From assembly GCA_029582165.1 (NCBI GenBank), contig CM055879.1:37109330-37173329 (forward strand): DNA of 64,000 bases, in the 5' to 3' direction. The DNA is from Portulaca oleracea (lineage: Eukaryota > Streptophyta > Magnoliopsida > Caryophyllales > Portulacaceae). The translations under genes and the position numbers were made by a program. Below, piece by piece: positions 12,574-24,892 of this stretch. The first letter of the stretch is position 1. Every line of letters begins with the position of its first letter. A model generated the notes under the pieces. That model was not told where the DNA came from and did no database searches. It saw only the letters and a program-made list of their open reading frames with translations.

Positions 12574-14463
12574 GGTGATTTAGATTTCATAGAGTACTTA
12601 GGGTTCGTGTAAGAGCTTCAGTTTTGGGATGTCTACATTCAGAAATTTCGCTTGTGGATATCAAGAAGTTCATTAGCAAGATCATATATATAGGGTTTGT
12701 GAAGATTTTTGGAGAGTCCGAGAAGAATCGTGATTTTTCAGTGGTTGGTTTATCCATCTCGGTTCTATCTTTCAAATGTTCATTGGCAATGAAGAGATTT
12801 CAGATCTTCCGTTGATGTTGATTAAACGGTTTATATAAAATACATTTCCTGGCAACATTATTTTTACAAAAAATTTTCCCCATAAATTTGACTGTAAGCG
12901 TGAGCAATTGAGCTTGCTTGTTCAAATAATATCATGATTATTGTACATATATATTAATACAAATACATCTTGTACAAACCAGACGCAATGTTGACATCAA
13001 ATAGTAGCAGTATCAAATTCACAAAGAAAATCTTTATCAAATTTGACTGAAAAACGTGCAAACTATTTTTGTCCTCACGTACCCAACCAATTGATTGAAT
13101 AAATATCATAGTATTAGTAGTATACTCCAATTTGTTAAGAAATGATAAATTAGTTTTGATAATTTGGATTGACAATTAATTAAATATGTTGTTGGACCGT
13201 ACCACAGTTCACATAATTTCTAAACTACATGCCACGAAAACCATGATTGTCCTTGAAGCGTAACATAAGGGCACCTTCATGTTTTGTGTTAGTCACTTTG
13301 ATACGAAAGTACGTTGAAATCTCTAATGCTTTGTACTGCTTATGTCTGTAACAGCAATCCCCAATGTGAGCTACCTTTTTCTTTCTAGAAGATTGCTAGA
13401 GGCTTAGCTTCAACTAAAAAGGTTGAATATATTGCACTTCTTTAACTAATAGAGGTTAAACTTTATAAATCATCACCGTTAATTTATTAAGTCATAAGTT
13501 GATTTATTGTACAAGAATGTTATTATAAGATTTTTGACAAAAATATTTTAATTTAATTATATAATTTTCTCGCATGATAATATATAATATTTTGGAGGTG
13601 TTGGATTAATGGACTTTCAACAGAAACGTATACTAAATTATGATGCATAATTGTTAAGAAAACCACTCTTGTGACTTGTACACAATGTTCATCCCAAAAT
13701 ACAATATCTTATCAATTATCATACAAGAAAATTGTATAGTGAAGTATTGTCTTATACACCCAAAGTGTAGTATATTCGCGCCAAATCTTGTTAACCTAAA
13801 CCATGAAAAATTAATAGTTAAAGTATTGTATGAAGATTATAGAAACTTAAATGGGACATTACTCCCCCATTCCATATTAATTATCACTTAATAAATGTTA
13901 CATAATTTTTAATATCTTTTTTGACTGGTAATTTTCTATAGATTTTTTTTTTCAAAATTGTACAACATTATAATCTTATATTAATATTTTTGTTTTGTAT
14001 ATAATAATAATACTTTCGTGTTATAGAACATTGTACGTGTAGATCGAGAAATTAATAGTTAAAATTTTAAAATTGAACTAATTATGTATAGATCAACGTA
14101 AAAATTAATATAAAATGAACCGAATAGATATTCTATGAACCAGATTAAATCCTTTATTTTAATAGAAGACCCAATAAAATATATTTATGAATGTGGACAA
14201 TAAAGGGACCCTGGACCTGAACCTGGGGTTGATCACTTTAGTTGATGGAAAAGAATACACAAACAAAAACTATCGTCCTCACTTTAATTTGAACTTTTAT
14301 CATTATTACAAAAAGAAAATAAAAAGATGGAGACATATTATTGTAAGGAACTTTCAGATGTAGCATATATAATTGTGATGAGCCTACCAATAATGTCTTA
14401 GGCAAAGTAATTGTTTCATAAAAAATACATATATAAATACTTAAAAAGGAAAAAGATAGTTAA

Positions 14464-14699
14464 GTTACCGCACCCAGCTCTTTAAAATCTAACACACCAC
14501 ACCACATCACAATCAATACCAATATATCTTTAACTTTTCTCTCTCCTCATTTTTCTCTTCTACTTTGCACATTCTCTCTCCTCACCTACCACAAATCTCA
14601 CCACAACTCGCCACACTTATCAAAGTTCACCACACTTTTTCAAATTTTACCACGCCGCACCATTACCACATCACACCAACCGTATAAAAGAGCAGAGCC
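14464..14699. mobile_element. Tourist-like MITE (GGCCCTGTTCTTT family), degenerate left end
   Basis: The right end reads TATAAAAGAGCAGAGCC followed by TAA, and a TAA also precedes the left end at 14461-14463. The interior carries CACCACACC-rich and TTTTCTCTTCTAC-like words, as in the copies at 34286 and 61688 read on the other strand. The TAA duplication suggests the PIF/Harbinger (Tourist) superfamily. Confidence 0.6.
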
Positions 14700-15235
14700 T
14701 AAATGACACTAATTTCATTAGAATTGTCTTGTGTTAATTAAAACTCATCACATTATTTGTAATCAAAAAGTGAGGAAACCCACACGTATATGGAATGGAA
14801 GCAAAACCTATAACAACAAAAGTTAGAATTGAGAAGCAAAGTTTGAATACAAGAAGCTAGTCCTGGTGAAGGTTATAACCATGCATAGTGGAAATCATAC
14901 TTTGTACTTAAAGACAATGGGAATCTGTCCCTCCTTCACTTGGATTTATATGGTATATGCACTCAAATTTAGTACGCTTCACACTCACTTTCTTATCTCT
15001 GTAAAGTACTTTCTTTCTACAAGATGGACAATAATATTGTGAGGAAGAAATTAAATTGTGCAATGCCACCTTCTAAACTTTATAATGCATGCATGTAAAG
15101 GAATTGCATTGTTTTTTAACTACAGGATCCTATGTGAATGTGACAGTTCTGTGTCAAGTTATAAATGGAGAGTTATTTCTGAAAACAAGGGAATTGAAGT
15201 AGGAATTAAGCACCATGGCTTTTTGCATGGTGTGT

Positions 15236-16219
15236 GGGGGGTTTTTTGGATTTTGGACCCTCAACTTTGGGAGTATTTATTATTTGATACCACACTTTTC
15301 AAAGTTTATTATTCGACTGACTTTATTCCCATATCATTGTGGACATTATTATAGCAGTTCGGTCAAAAAAAGCCCTTAAGTAAGTTTGACTATTTTTCCT
15401 TCCAACTTTGCCCTTTAATTAATGATGACTTCCAAGTTTGCCCTTGATTTATTAATTCTTTATTTTCCTTTCACTTATTTATTACTACCAAAATTCTCAC
15501 ATTTAAAATTTTTTAATTTAAAAATTATTAATAACTTCAAAATTTTAAAAATTATAAATTAAAAATTACAATAATAAAAAATTTAAATAGTTTAAAAAGT
15601 TTAAAAATAAAAAATTAAATATAAACTTAAAAGTTAAAATGTTAAAATTTTAAGATTTTAAAATTTTGAAAATTTTAAAATTTTAAAATTAAAAATTAAA
15701 AATTAAAAATTAAAAAATGTGAAATTATAAAAAATTAGCAACTAAAAATTTAAATTTTAAAATTTAAATTTTAAAAAATTGAAAATTTTCAAAAATTAAA
15801 ATAAAAAAATCAAAAATCAAAAAATTTAAAATAAAAATTAAATGATTAAAAAAATTTATAATTTTTATAATTTTACAATTTTAAAAATTAATAATTTGGA
15901 AATTAAAAATTAAAAATTAAAATCAAAATGAAAATGATAATTAAAAACTTAAAAATTATAAATTATAAATTAAAATTAAAAATTTTAAAAATTAAAAATT
16001 TTAAAAATTAAAAATTAACAAAAGTCAAAAACCTTTAAAAATTGGTAAGGGCAAATCGGGAATTTTTTGTGTATTTTGGCCCTTTGCCGGAGTAAAACTT
16101 AAGATTGGACTAGATTTTTTGGTTACCCAAAGTACAGGGTCCAAAAAATAAACTTTGAAAAGTGTGGTACCAAATAATAAATACTCTCAAAGTTGAGGGT
16201 CCAAAAACCAAAAAACCCC
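15236..16219. mobile_element. Mutator-like foldback element, 984 bp, with 9-bp target duplication
   Basis: The direct repeat ATGGTGTGT occurs at 15227-15235 and 16220-16228. Between them the element starts GGGGGGTTTTTTGG and ends CCAAAAAACCCC. The terminal inverted repeats extend about 70 bases and include ATTTTGGACCCTCAACTTTG and GATACCACACTTTTCAAAGT. A 9-bp duplication with long inverted repeats fits the Mutator superfamily. The interior (15.5-16.0 kb) is almost pure A/T in AAAATT-type words with no coding sequence, so the element is non-autonomous. A one-ended relative lies at 991-1161. Confidence 0.85.
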
Positions 16220-16664
16220 ATGGTGTGTGCATGGCCATTTGAATGTTTTGCTAGCTCTGTGATTTGGTTCTGTATTTTCTCTTGTGTTTGTTATGTGAAA
16301 AGAAATTGATTGAAGGGTTTGAAGGAAAAGTTAAGTTTCATATTGATTTGAGGATCACACAAATATCTCAATTCTAAATTTTCATCTATTGTTTCTTTGA
16401 AGGTTTTGAGAAGCAGGTATTGGTCGACCTAATAAGTACTAGATTATAAAATCATTATTGGATTTTTAACCATGCATTAGTTTAAGTTTTTAATTAAGAT
16501 GCTTCCATATTATATTAGATTCAGATGAAGTGAGATGTTACACTATGTATGTTACTTTTGTGTGGTTTTAATTTGTTTGACTGTATTTAGTTAATTAATT
16601 TAGTTTGTCTTCTTTGGAGTTATGATTTAATTATATTATTTGAAAATGATGAGTTTGGAGGCAA

Positions 16665-16950
16665 ATAGGCAGTACATCTTTTAAGTTTTTTGCTTTAGTA
16701 TCAAATCTATATATTTTGATATTAAATTGAGAACATTACATGATTGACTAAATTTAAATTTTTAAATTTAAAAAAATGTCTAAAATATATCTAACAGATG
16801 ATGCTCATTTGATTAAGCAATCATTTGTTATAGTTAACGTAACCAACAAATATTAAACTTCTTATAGTCAAAAACTTTAGTGTCAGCAATAGTAATAAAT
16901 ATTAATTCTATAAAAGGTAAATATCTTCTCCTAAAATACATATCATCAGA
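16665..16950. mobile_element. Diverged copy of the 'AAGACACTTAT' MITE family
   Basis: The left part (CTTTAGTATCAAATCTATATA, first 20 bases) and a mid block (AATTTAAAAAAATGTC, then AAATATATCTAACAGATGA) follow the same order as in the copy at 10621-10982. The terminal repeats are worn and the limits approximate. Confidence 0.4.
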
Positions 16951-17260
16951 CTTGATGATCTTTGCCTCTGTTTTGGGTCTTTGTACAAATTGTCTTTGAC
17001 TTTCAAAAAATGGAAAAAATACATTCTACCGAAATAGTTTCCAGCTTTTTGAATGTTCATATCATACCACAATACTGATCATTCATTGGATGATCTATTG
17101 TTTGGGAACCCAAAACACAACACAATAGGCCAATAGTTTGAGGATAAAAGGCCCATATAGCTAAAGGTGTGTTGATTGACATGATACCAATATATATCAT
17201 TCAGAATCAACCTCTATTCTTTTATTCAAAGCTAAGAAATTAAGCACATGATGTTACTAT

Positions 17261-17705
17261 CACTGCTAAAAATATGTGTATTACCAACTATTTTTTTCCA
17301 ACTAATTTAAAATGGTTGGAAAAACCAACTATTTTAGCAACCATTTGATATTCCTACTATTTTTCAAAAAATTTAGTGGGAAAAATGGTTGGAAATTCCA
17401 ACCAATTTTGCTAAAATTGGTTGGAAAATTTTCCTACCATCCTTTTTCCTACTATTTGAAAATGGTTGGAAAAATGGTTGGATTACCAGCTATTTTTCCA
17501 ACCAATTCCAAATAGTAGGAAAAATGATGGTAGGAAAATTTTCCAACCATTTTAGCCAAATTGGTTGGAATTTCCAACCATTTTTCCCACTAAATTTTTT
17601 GAAAAATAGTAGGAATATCAAATGGTTGCTAAAATAGTTGGTTTTTCCAACCATTTTAAATTAGTTGGAAAAAAATAGTTGGTAATACACATATTTTTAG
17701 TATTG
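17261..17705. mobile_element. CACTA-type palindromic MITE, 445 bp, TSD TAT
   Basis: The element starts CACTGCTAAAAATATGTG and ends with the inverse (CATATTTTTAGTATTG); TAT flanks both sides (17258-17260, 17706-17708). A 3-bp duplication and CACTA-like ends fit the CACTA (En/Spm) superfamily. Nearly the whole body is one inverted repeat made of GGTTGGAAA / TTTCCAACC words, so a transcript would fold into a long hairpin. A sister copy lies at 59665-60081. The ORFs here on the plus strand are repeat artefacts. Confidence 0.85.
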
Positions 17706-18696
17706 TATGGATTCATGATGTCTCAAAGCAGATAACAATTTCTTTTTGATTTGAACCGAATTAACATTCATTCATATATAAAACAGTGTGGCCAATCATG
17801 AAGGAGACCATGAGATTGAGATCTATATGCATATTAGCATATATGATCACATTTACAGATTTCCTTATCAAGTAAACTCGAAGCTATTATATAAGTAAAC
17901 CGTTATTATAAGGTATAAGTTGTTTTTTCCCAAAAAAAAAATTGAAATCCCTCATATTTTCAGATCTTTGTATAAAATTTTTGAGAGAGCATTTGGCTAG
18001 TCAAAAACCCTGGAAAATTTAGTCAATTTTCTTAGTTGACCAATTTTTACCATATTACTTGTATTTTGACATTGGGAAAATTGTTTCCAAAAAAACTTTC
18101 CATAAAATTCTCATGGAGTTCTTCTAGCATGCTTCGTCCTAGTCCTCACTCACAAGCTACTTGAAAAAATTTCATATGAGGCCACCTATCATGAAACCAC
18201 TCCTAATCAAACATGTTTAATTAGAGAGTTCCCAACGAACGAGCTTTCTAAAAGAAAGATTCACCCTGATGATATAAGTATCCATTTCAAACTCTTTAAA
18301 AACCACACTTTTACCATATATTTGGAGTGTTACATATGGACTACATAATAATAAGTTGTTCAGGGTTTTGATGTCGATCTCTTGCAAATACTCATGGAAA
18401 TTGTGATAATGATTGGGAGGTTAGTCTACTTGCTAATAAGTGTAGAGCAGAAGCATTCAAAATTGAGATGATGACATACACACGCTTATGCTAATTAAGC
18501 TGCTTGAATTTCTGCTATGTAAACGCGGCAGTCCAATTTATCCTGCTAATTAGGATTTATTTGTAACATTTTGTTCTCCTTCTTGCATTAATCATGTATA
18601 GTATAGACATTTGCAACTTGAGCTTTGTAATCTTCTGGCCGATATTTTGCAGCTTCAGTTGCAATAACAACTTTGGAATAATTAAAACGAAAATAT

Positions 18697-19081
18697 AAAC
18701 ATCTTAACATATGATAGTTCTTAACTATCTTGCATTTTTTCTAAATCACTAATAAATTTAAATGTAAGTGTATTAAAATCAATCTAAAGATATGTTTCAT
18801 TATTTTTAGGGTTACTATAACTTATAAATAATTTAAAAATAATTATTTATTTATATTTATTTCATAAATATAAAAAACTATGTATAAAATCTGCATTTTC
18901 TACTATGATTGATAAAATTAGGCTATTATTATATTTTTTGACCATGCTAATAAGTATTATATTATTATAATTGATAAATATATATTATTATTAAAGAAAA
19001 TATTAATAAAAATTAAAATATATGAAATAGGAACAATTTAAGATGGTTAAGAACCATCTTGAGTCAAGATAGTTATCATGG
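18697..19081. mobile_element. MITE family B, copy 1
   Basis: About 385 bp with diverged inverted ends: TCTTAACTATCTTGCATTTT near the left and GGTTAAGAACCATCTTGAGT near the right. The interior shares the words TTTCATTATTTTTAGGGTTA, TAAAATCTGCATTTTCTACT and ATTAGGCTATTATTAT with copies at 21917-22313 and 53299-53693. I cannot place it in a named superfamily. Confidence 0.6.
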
Positions 19082-21329
19082 TGAATAATTTCCAATTTAA
19101 TAAGTAGTATCATTTAAGTAGGAAGTCAGGCCGTGAAAGTATAGTTTGTTAAGATTTTTTGGAGGTTGTATTACGTATATGGAATGGGCCTCAACTATTT
19201 TAGTAATTTTCAATTTAATTTGCAAGGGGGATGAACACAAATATTCATAGTATATAACAGCCGATGCATCGATGATTTATTAAAGACTAAATTACTGATG
19301 ACGTTTTAATCTAATAATTGTTGAATACATTAAATTTTATATTTTATTCTCCCTTCTGATTTAATTGTGTTAAAAATGTTGTACTACTCTTTGTAACTGA
19401 TTCACATCAATAAGAAAAAATGATTCATTGAAAATGAAAGTTGAAGATTTGGAAAAAGGAGAGATTGAGGGGATATAAAGGTAAAACCTCTAATGTTATT
19501 CACTATTAATAAATAGTTTATAAAGATTATAATGTGTCTGTATATATTATTCTGGTCTTTTCTTTTTTCTTCTTTTTTTTTTTACTATAAACAAAAGGAG
19601 TATTATATTAATTCAATTGAGAATCATTAACGATATGATAGCCCCTCAATGATAGATGCATGAAGACAATGAAAGTTCTCACCTGTCCGCGATCCAACCT
19701 TATAATCATAAGGTTCGAGATGTGCTAGGGTATGATGCCGTAAGTCGATCCTATTCCCTTTTCTTTTATTATATATAATATTAGAAAGAGCACGATACTC
19801 AATCATTTTACAAGTAAAGTTAGATAGGATAGATTTATTCGACTTGCTTTTATCTAAATTTATACTCGGTACAATATTTTCGTATTTATTATAAAAAAAT
19901 GTATTTAAATTTACTCAGACTTTGTCCGAATTTTGCCAATCATCTTGCACTAATTCAAACTTATCATGCATAATTTTATTCACCAAAATATAAGATATGA
20001 TGTTTGCTTATTAATTTATCTTCATGGCCTATGGCAATTGATTGATTAAACTTCATACTGGGCCATTACTCATTAGCATATTGGAGTGATGATTCATATT
20101 AGGTTTTTTATTGGGCCATGTCCAAATGGCCCATCTTTCTTTGTTAAAGGCCGTCAGCTTAGCCCAGCAATGAATTGTCTCATAGACAGGCTATTATCAT
20201 TTACGGGGGTTGGGCCTTCGAATTCATGTTTTGTAGTAGGGTACTTTTTACTTCTCACCGAAAAACAGAAAACTTTTAATAAGTTGTTTGCTCATACAAA
20301 ACCTAAAATAAGCATTATATATTTCAAAAAAATAGGAGAAATATGAATATTAACTTCCTCGGATGGGTTTTTTGTTTGAGCAAAAGAAAAGGGGAATATT
20401 ATTTAAGGTTGAGTTCAAGTAATAACACATGTCCTCAAATCATTGACAAAATCTGGGTACCCTATCTCCCACACCTTTTCCTGAAAGGCGATAGACTATA
20501 GATGAGTTAAGGCGTGTCCAATAGTATTACACCCCCTTGTACATGCGACCAACTAATAAAATAAAACCGTGAAACAAGTTCTAACACATCAGTTAAAATA
20601 AAATCCAAAAAATGTATATTCTAAGTTCTTTTTGAGTTTGCTAATTAGTGAGAGATTATCTCCTTCCACTTCTATTCAAGTATATCCATGGACTATGGGT
20701 GTGGGCATGTTGCATCGCTAGGCTTGTTGAGGTCATCTTCGGATGGGTTTTTGAGTATGCTGGAATTCGTTATTAATGCACTCTTCTACATGGAGAAAAT
20801 ATTATCTACATTTAGATTTCCTCAAAACTCGTACTAGTGAAACCATACTATAATTTATTGTTGATGTAATGTTTACATCAATCACTTATAATGACTAGCA
20901 CTGGTATCTTATTGATATGGTAAAATCAAAATATGAATTGTAAATATCTTTCAAATTCAAATAAGTTATATTGGTACCTCTCCGTTATCAATTTTGTTAT
21001 AAGAAATATTGAAATGCATGTACTGAACGTAAATGGAGAAGAAGTATCATTTAATTCCCTTTGTAGAATAAAATAATACCCTTTATTATATTGAAAATGT
21101 CTAGGAACAAATAAAAAGGCTCTTAATTTGTAAATCTTTTCTGACGACAATTTTGATTGGAGAAAGGAATGTATAGAATGGATTAATATGCACTTTTCTT
21201 TTTAAGAACTCAACATATAACTCTATATAGAGCTAATAATAGCTAATCATATTTAATTGTCCAAACTATGAATGGCCAATTGGATGATCAAAATGGCACA
21301 AGTAGGGTACCATACAAATACTAGTAATA

Positions 21330-21770
21330 CAACTAGTAAAGAATGCCCGTGCAATGCACGGGCTAAAAATTGTAGTTTTACAATATAAGTTTGGTGTAAC
21401 GTACCTTACCCGTGTTTACCCCAATCAAATATATAGTTTATCTATATTGCCTAGTTATTGTGGTCGAGGGTAAAAGAGTAAATTCGTATGTGAACATAAG
21501 TTAAAGGCAAGCCGCCGATTAATTATTATATCCAAGAGCGAAATAGTAAATTCGTGTGTGAACGCAAGCAACCAGAGCAAACAGTTGATTAATTATTACA
21601 TCCAAGGGTGAAATAGTAAATATGTGTGTGAACACAAGCAAGCAGAGCAAGCAGCTGATTAATTATTATATTCAGTAAACAAGAAATTCATAGAACACAA
21701 ACAAGCAGAGCAAAGCAAAGAAACGAAAACACAAAGCATTACATTCTTTTCTTTTATAGTATATGATAAG
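21330..21770. mobile_element. Palindrome-ended element with a three-copy tandem repeat
   Basis: The left end holds the perfect palindrome GCCCGTGCAATGCACGGGC (21345-21363), a terminal motif seen in many plant non-autonomous transposons. The right end is plausibly near TTTTATAGTATATGATAAG. Inside, three tandem copies of a 68-70 bp unit start at 21479, 21547 and 21617, each holding GATTAATTATTA and GTGTGTGAAC-like words. The family is unknown. Confidence 0.5.
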
Positions 21771-21916
21771 GCCACAACAATAAAACATTTTTTTTTAAAA
21801 AAAAAAAGTGATTTGTGAATGCAATGGCTTGTCGTATAACTAGCTTTTCTCTATCGTTTTTGGGTGGTAGTTGAGAGAGTTATTTATTTGCCAATATTGC
21901 ACATGTAACATGTTAA

Positions 21917-22313
21917 TATGATAAACATCCTGACTCCTGTTGCAACATGATTAACAACCATCTTGCATTTTACATAAATCACTAATAAAGTTAATGTAAG
22001 TATATTTAAAATCATTATAAAAGACATATTTCATTACTTTGAGGGTTATTACCACTTATAAACAATATAAAACTAATTGTTTATTTATATTTTTTCATAA
22101 ATATAAAACTATACATAAAATGTACATTTTCTACTATAATTAATAAAATTAGGCTATTATTTATATTTTTAACCTAGCTAATAAATATTATACTCTTATA
22201 GTTTATAAATATATATAATTATTAGAGAAAATATTATTAAAAGTTACAAAATTGTGAAATATGAAAAAATCAAGATGGTTATTAACCATCCTAAATCAAG
22301 ATGTGTATCATTG
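21917..22313. mobile_element. MITE family B, copy 2
   Basis: It has the same interior order as the copy at 18697-19081, including CACTAATAAAGTTAATGTAA, AAACTATACATAAAATGTAC and ATTAGGCTATTATTTATATT. The right end is GGTTATTAACCATCC followed by CAAGATGTGTATCATTG. Confidence 0.6.
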
Positions 22314-22928
22314 CCCGTGTTGTTAATCTTGCCTTCTTTTTACTATATCTATTATTTGTTGACTTTAATGATCTCAAATAAGTACTAATTGATAATTTTT
22401 TTATATAATATTATCTTCAAATTAATATTATAATTTTATATACAATTTTCTATTATAAATTTAATAACAATATTAATTTTCTAGAAAAATTATTATATAT
22501 ATTAAAAAATTATTAATATTAATAAACATAAAAAGGGATAATTTTGTCACTTATGGTTATATCTCTTCTTTTTTTTTCTTAAGAATGCGGCTATATCTCT
22601 TTTACTCGAAGGTAATCAATATTAGCGCTTACAAAGATTAGATTCAGGTTAAATTTGAGTCAGTCAATGTTAAAATTCGAACGAAAAACTGATGTTCAGA
22701 CCTAATCTTTTTCCCTGTCAAACAATTCAAATATGACCTATCTTCAAGATAAAATCGAAAATTTAGACAAAATACCTATAATCGGACCTAATTTTTTCGA
22801 ATTAGACAAATTGGATCCGCTTAAATCAATATTGTGGCCAGTAACATTACTACACCTTTTTCTTTTTCCCCTTGGGGTACATTTGCATTGATTAGCTTAG
22901 AAAATTGGGTGGTGGTGTCATTGATATA

Positions 22929-23158
22929 CTCCCACCATCTTTTTTATTTGTCATGTTTTTTGAGGTCCGTCTTTAATTAACAATTTCACACGTAATACTT
23001 TTATAAAGATCTACGATATTATACTTTTCTAATAGTATTTTTTATAACGAATCTAACAATATCAATTTTGTATGATGAATCATTGTACAAATTAAGATAT
23101 TAACGGTCAAAATTTTTAACACAATTATCAGGACGACAATTAAAAAAAACGGAGGGAG
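22929..23158. mobile_element. Stowaway-like MITE, 230 bp
   Basis: The left end is TA|CTCCCACCATC and the right end is ACGGAGGGAG|TA, so the TA duplication and Stowaway terminus are both visible. The short minus-strand ORF over it is repeat-derived. Confidence 0.75.
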
Positions 23159-23534
23159 TATTGTTCTTGGTTTACACGTATTCATATGTGTAATTATCAT
23201 GCCCCTTACCCACAAGTAGAAAAAAGGCAAACACCGTTAGTTTAATTATACTCACATTTCATGTTTGAACAATTTGACAAATTAATATCTTCTTTTTCGG
23301 TGTAGGGTATATATATGTAGGTATCGTGAAGTATGTAAGGTTAAGTAAGATGGGTTAAGTATAATGATAGAGTTAAAACTAATTTGATCCTACCACTCTA
23401 AATAATAGGATCTATGTGTGATTTCTTCTTGTTTGATATATTGTGGTATATGATCATTTGTATTAATAAAGTATTAATGCTCTATTATTTCTAATTATTT
23501 GTTATTTTAACTAAGTTTTATACTCTAAAATATA

Positions 23535-23788
23535 CTCCCTCCGTCCCAAATAATTTGTCCCAGTTTGACTAATAAGGTCAAACTTTATAAAGTTTGACCG
23601 TTAATTTATCAAATTATATGTTGAGTTATCGTGTAAAACTATTATTATTAGATTTGTGACGAAAATACTTTCATTTAAACAAAATATTTTAAGTTTTGCT
23701 AAAATTAAACGTAAAATATTAATAGTCAAAGTATAACATCGAAGACCGTGAAAAAGCAAAGTGGAAAATTTATTTGGGACGGAGGGAG
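23535..23788. mobile_element. Stowaway-like MITE, 254 bp, well preserved
   Basis: The ends are TA|CTCCCTCCGTCCCAAATAA and TTATTTGGGACGGAGGGAG|TA, a near-perfect 19-base inverted repeat with a TA duplication. It lies about 0.9 kb upstream of the PTST2-like start. Confidence 0.92.
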
Positions 23789-24685
23789 TATATCGCTTTA
23801 TAATTTAATTCAATATTTAGAATTTATTGATTATATTTATCCTTATAAGTTGTTAAATCAAATATGTTAAATCAAATGGTTGAATAATAGTAAGTGATTT
23901 ATATATAGTTATGTTAAATTCAATTTGAGAAACGTTCAAAAATCAAATTCTTTGAGCTTCTGGCATTCTAATACATGACTCAAGAGTCAAGCCCAAAGCC
24001 CCAACATATTCTTATTTTTCTAGAAAAAACCACAATATTGAGATAAAATGTTTCCTATGATTCAGACAGTCAAAGAATTGAGAGATACTCCACTGGTCTG
24101 ATTCACGTGCATTTCATTAATTCCTCGAATTTTCATTTTCTAGGTTCGTACCACTCTGTATTACGGCATCTTTAAAAAAATAATATTAATCCTAAAAAAA
24201 GTAAAACAAGTTTGTCTTTTTTCAACTGATCGATTAATACCCACTTTCAGGTTTTTACTGCAGATCCTTAATTGATGTTTTAGTACAATAAAGTTCGTAT
24301 CTTGGTACAATTAATCAATTGATCAGATGAATGAGTCTGACAGTCTGTTTTTAACTGATACCCACTTTCAAATCTGAATCTTTTAAATTCTCTTGGATGC
24401 TAATCAGTGCTGTTTTAATCACCGAAAAGTTTCCCAAGCAATGACAAAATAGAACTGAAATCAGAGAACCCCATCTGCAAATCTATGAGATTAAACAAGA
24501 TGATGGATTGAAGTGAAGCCAACAATTAAGATCCTTGCTTGGGGCGCTCAAACAAAGCTATCGTTTTCTGGGTTTCCTTACGGTGGGGTTATTCCTTCTT
24601 TCTTTCCTTCTTCACAGGTTTCTCTCTTTCTCTTTCTCAGGCACTTTCTGCTGGGATAACCTGCTGCATATTGCACACCAGGTGT

Positions 24686-24892
24686 ATGACGAAATGCCTG
24701 AACGATGGCGTCGCTCTTTGCACCTTCTTCGGCTCGTTTTTTCGCGGTTCCTCATCAACCCTTTTCGTATTTGATGAACCCACAACAACGTCGACGCTTC
24801 TTCCCCATCGTTTTCGTCATAAGCACTCCAAAAGGACTGCACCCGAAGAAGAAACAAGCGAAGCCCAGGAAGCAAAATCGGATCTTGTTTGA
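24686..24892 (+). promoter_or_regulatory. Upstream ORFs overlapping the PTST2-like start codon
   Basis: Three ATGs lie within 20 bases, at 24686, 24694 and 24705, each in a different frame. The first opens a 68-codon ORF ending at 24892; the second opens a 26-codon ORF ending at 24774; the third starts the PTST2-like protein. If the transcript starts upstream and is unspliced here, the first two would compete with the main start and lower translation. A leader intron with its acceptor after 24694 would remove the effect. Confidence 0.4.

Larger units (their letters stand above)
10263..24704. other. Large intergenic region, transposon-rich, no gene seen
   Basis: About 14.4 kb separate the NPF and PTST2-like genes, which read away from each other, so both promoters lie at its ends. 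I found no exon chain with supported splice sites; the short ORFs are AT-rich and have no family resemblance. Recognisable content is listed separately: MITEs near 10.6, 11.3, 14.5, 16.7, 17.3, 18.7, 21.9, 22.9 and 23.5 kb, a Mutator-like foldback at 15.2-16.2 kb, and a palindrome-ended element at 21.3 kb. I see nothing distinctive at 12.8-14.4 kb or 19.1-21.3 kb. Confidence 0.6.

Noticed and set aside
12388..12815. Two plus-strand ORFs around 12.4-12.8 kb
   Set aside because: No domain and no splice context; they surround a primer-binding-site-like motif and are better seen as possible retrotransposon leader sequence.
13862..14100. Stowaway-like left end (CTCCCCCATTCC)
   Set aside because: No matching right terminus could be found within a normal element length.
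17312..17637. Two ORFs rich in Gly-Trp-Lys words
   Set aside because: They are translations of the palindromic CACTA MITE, whose repeated GGTTGGAAA words give GWK-like peptides.
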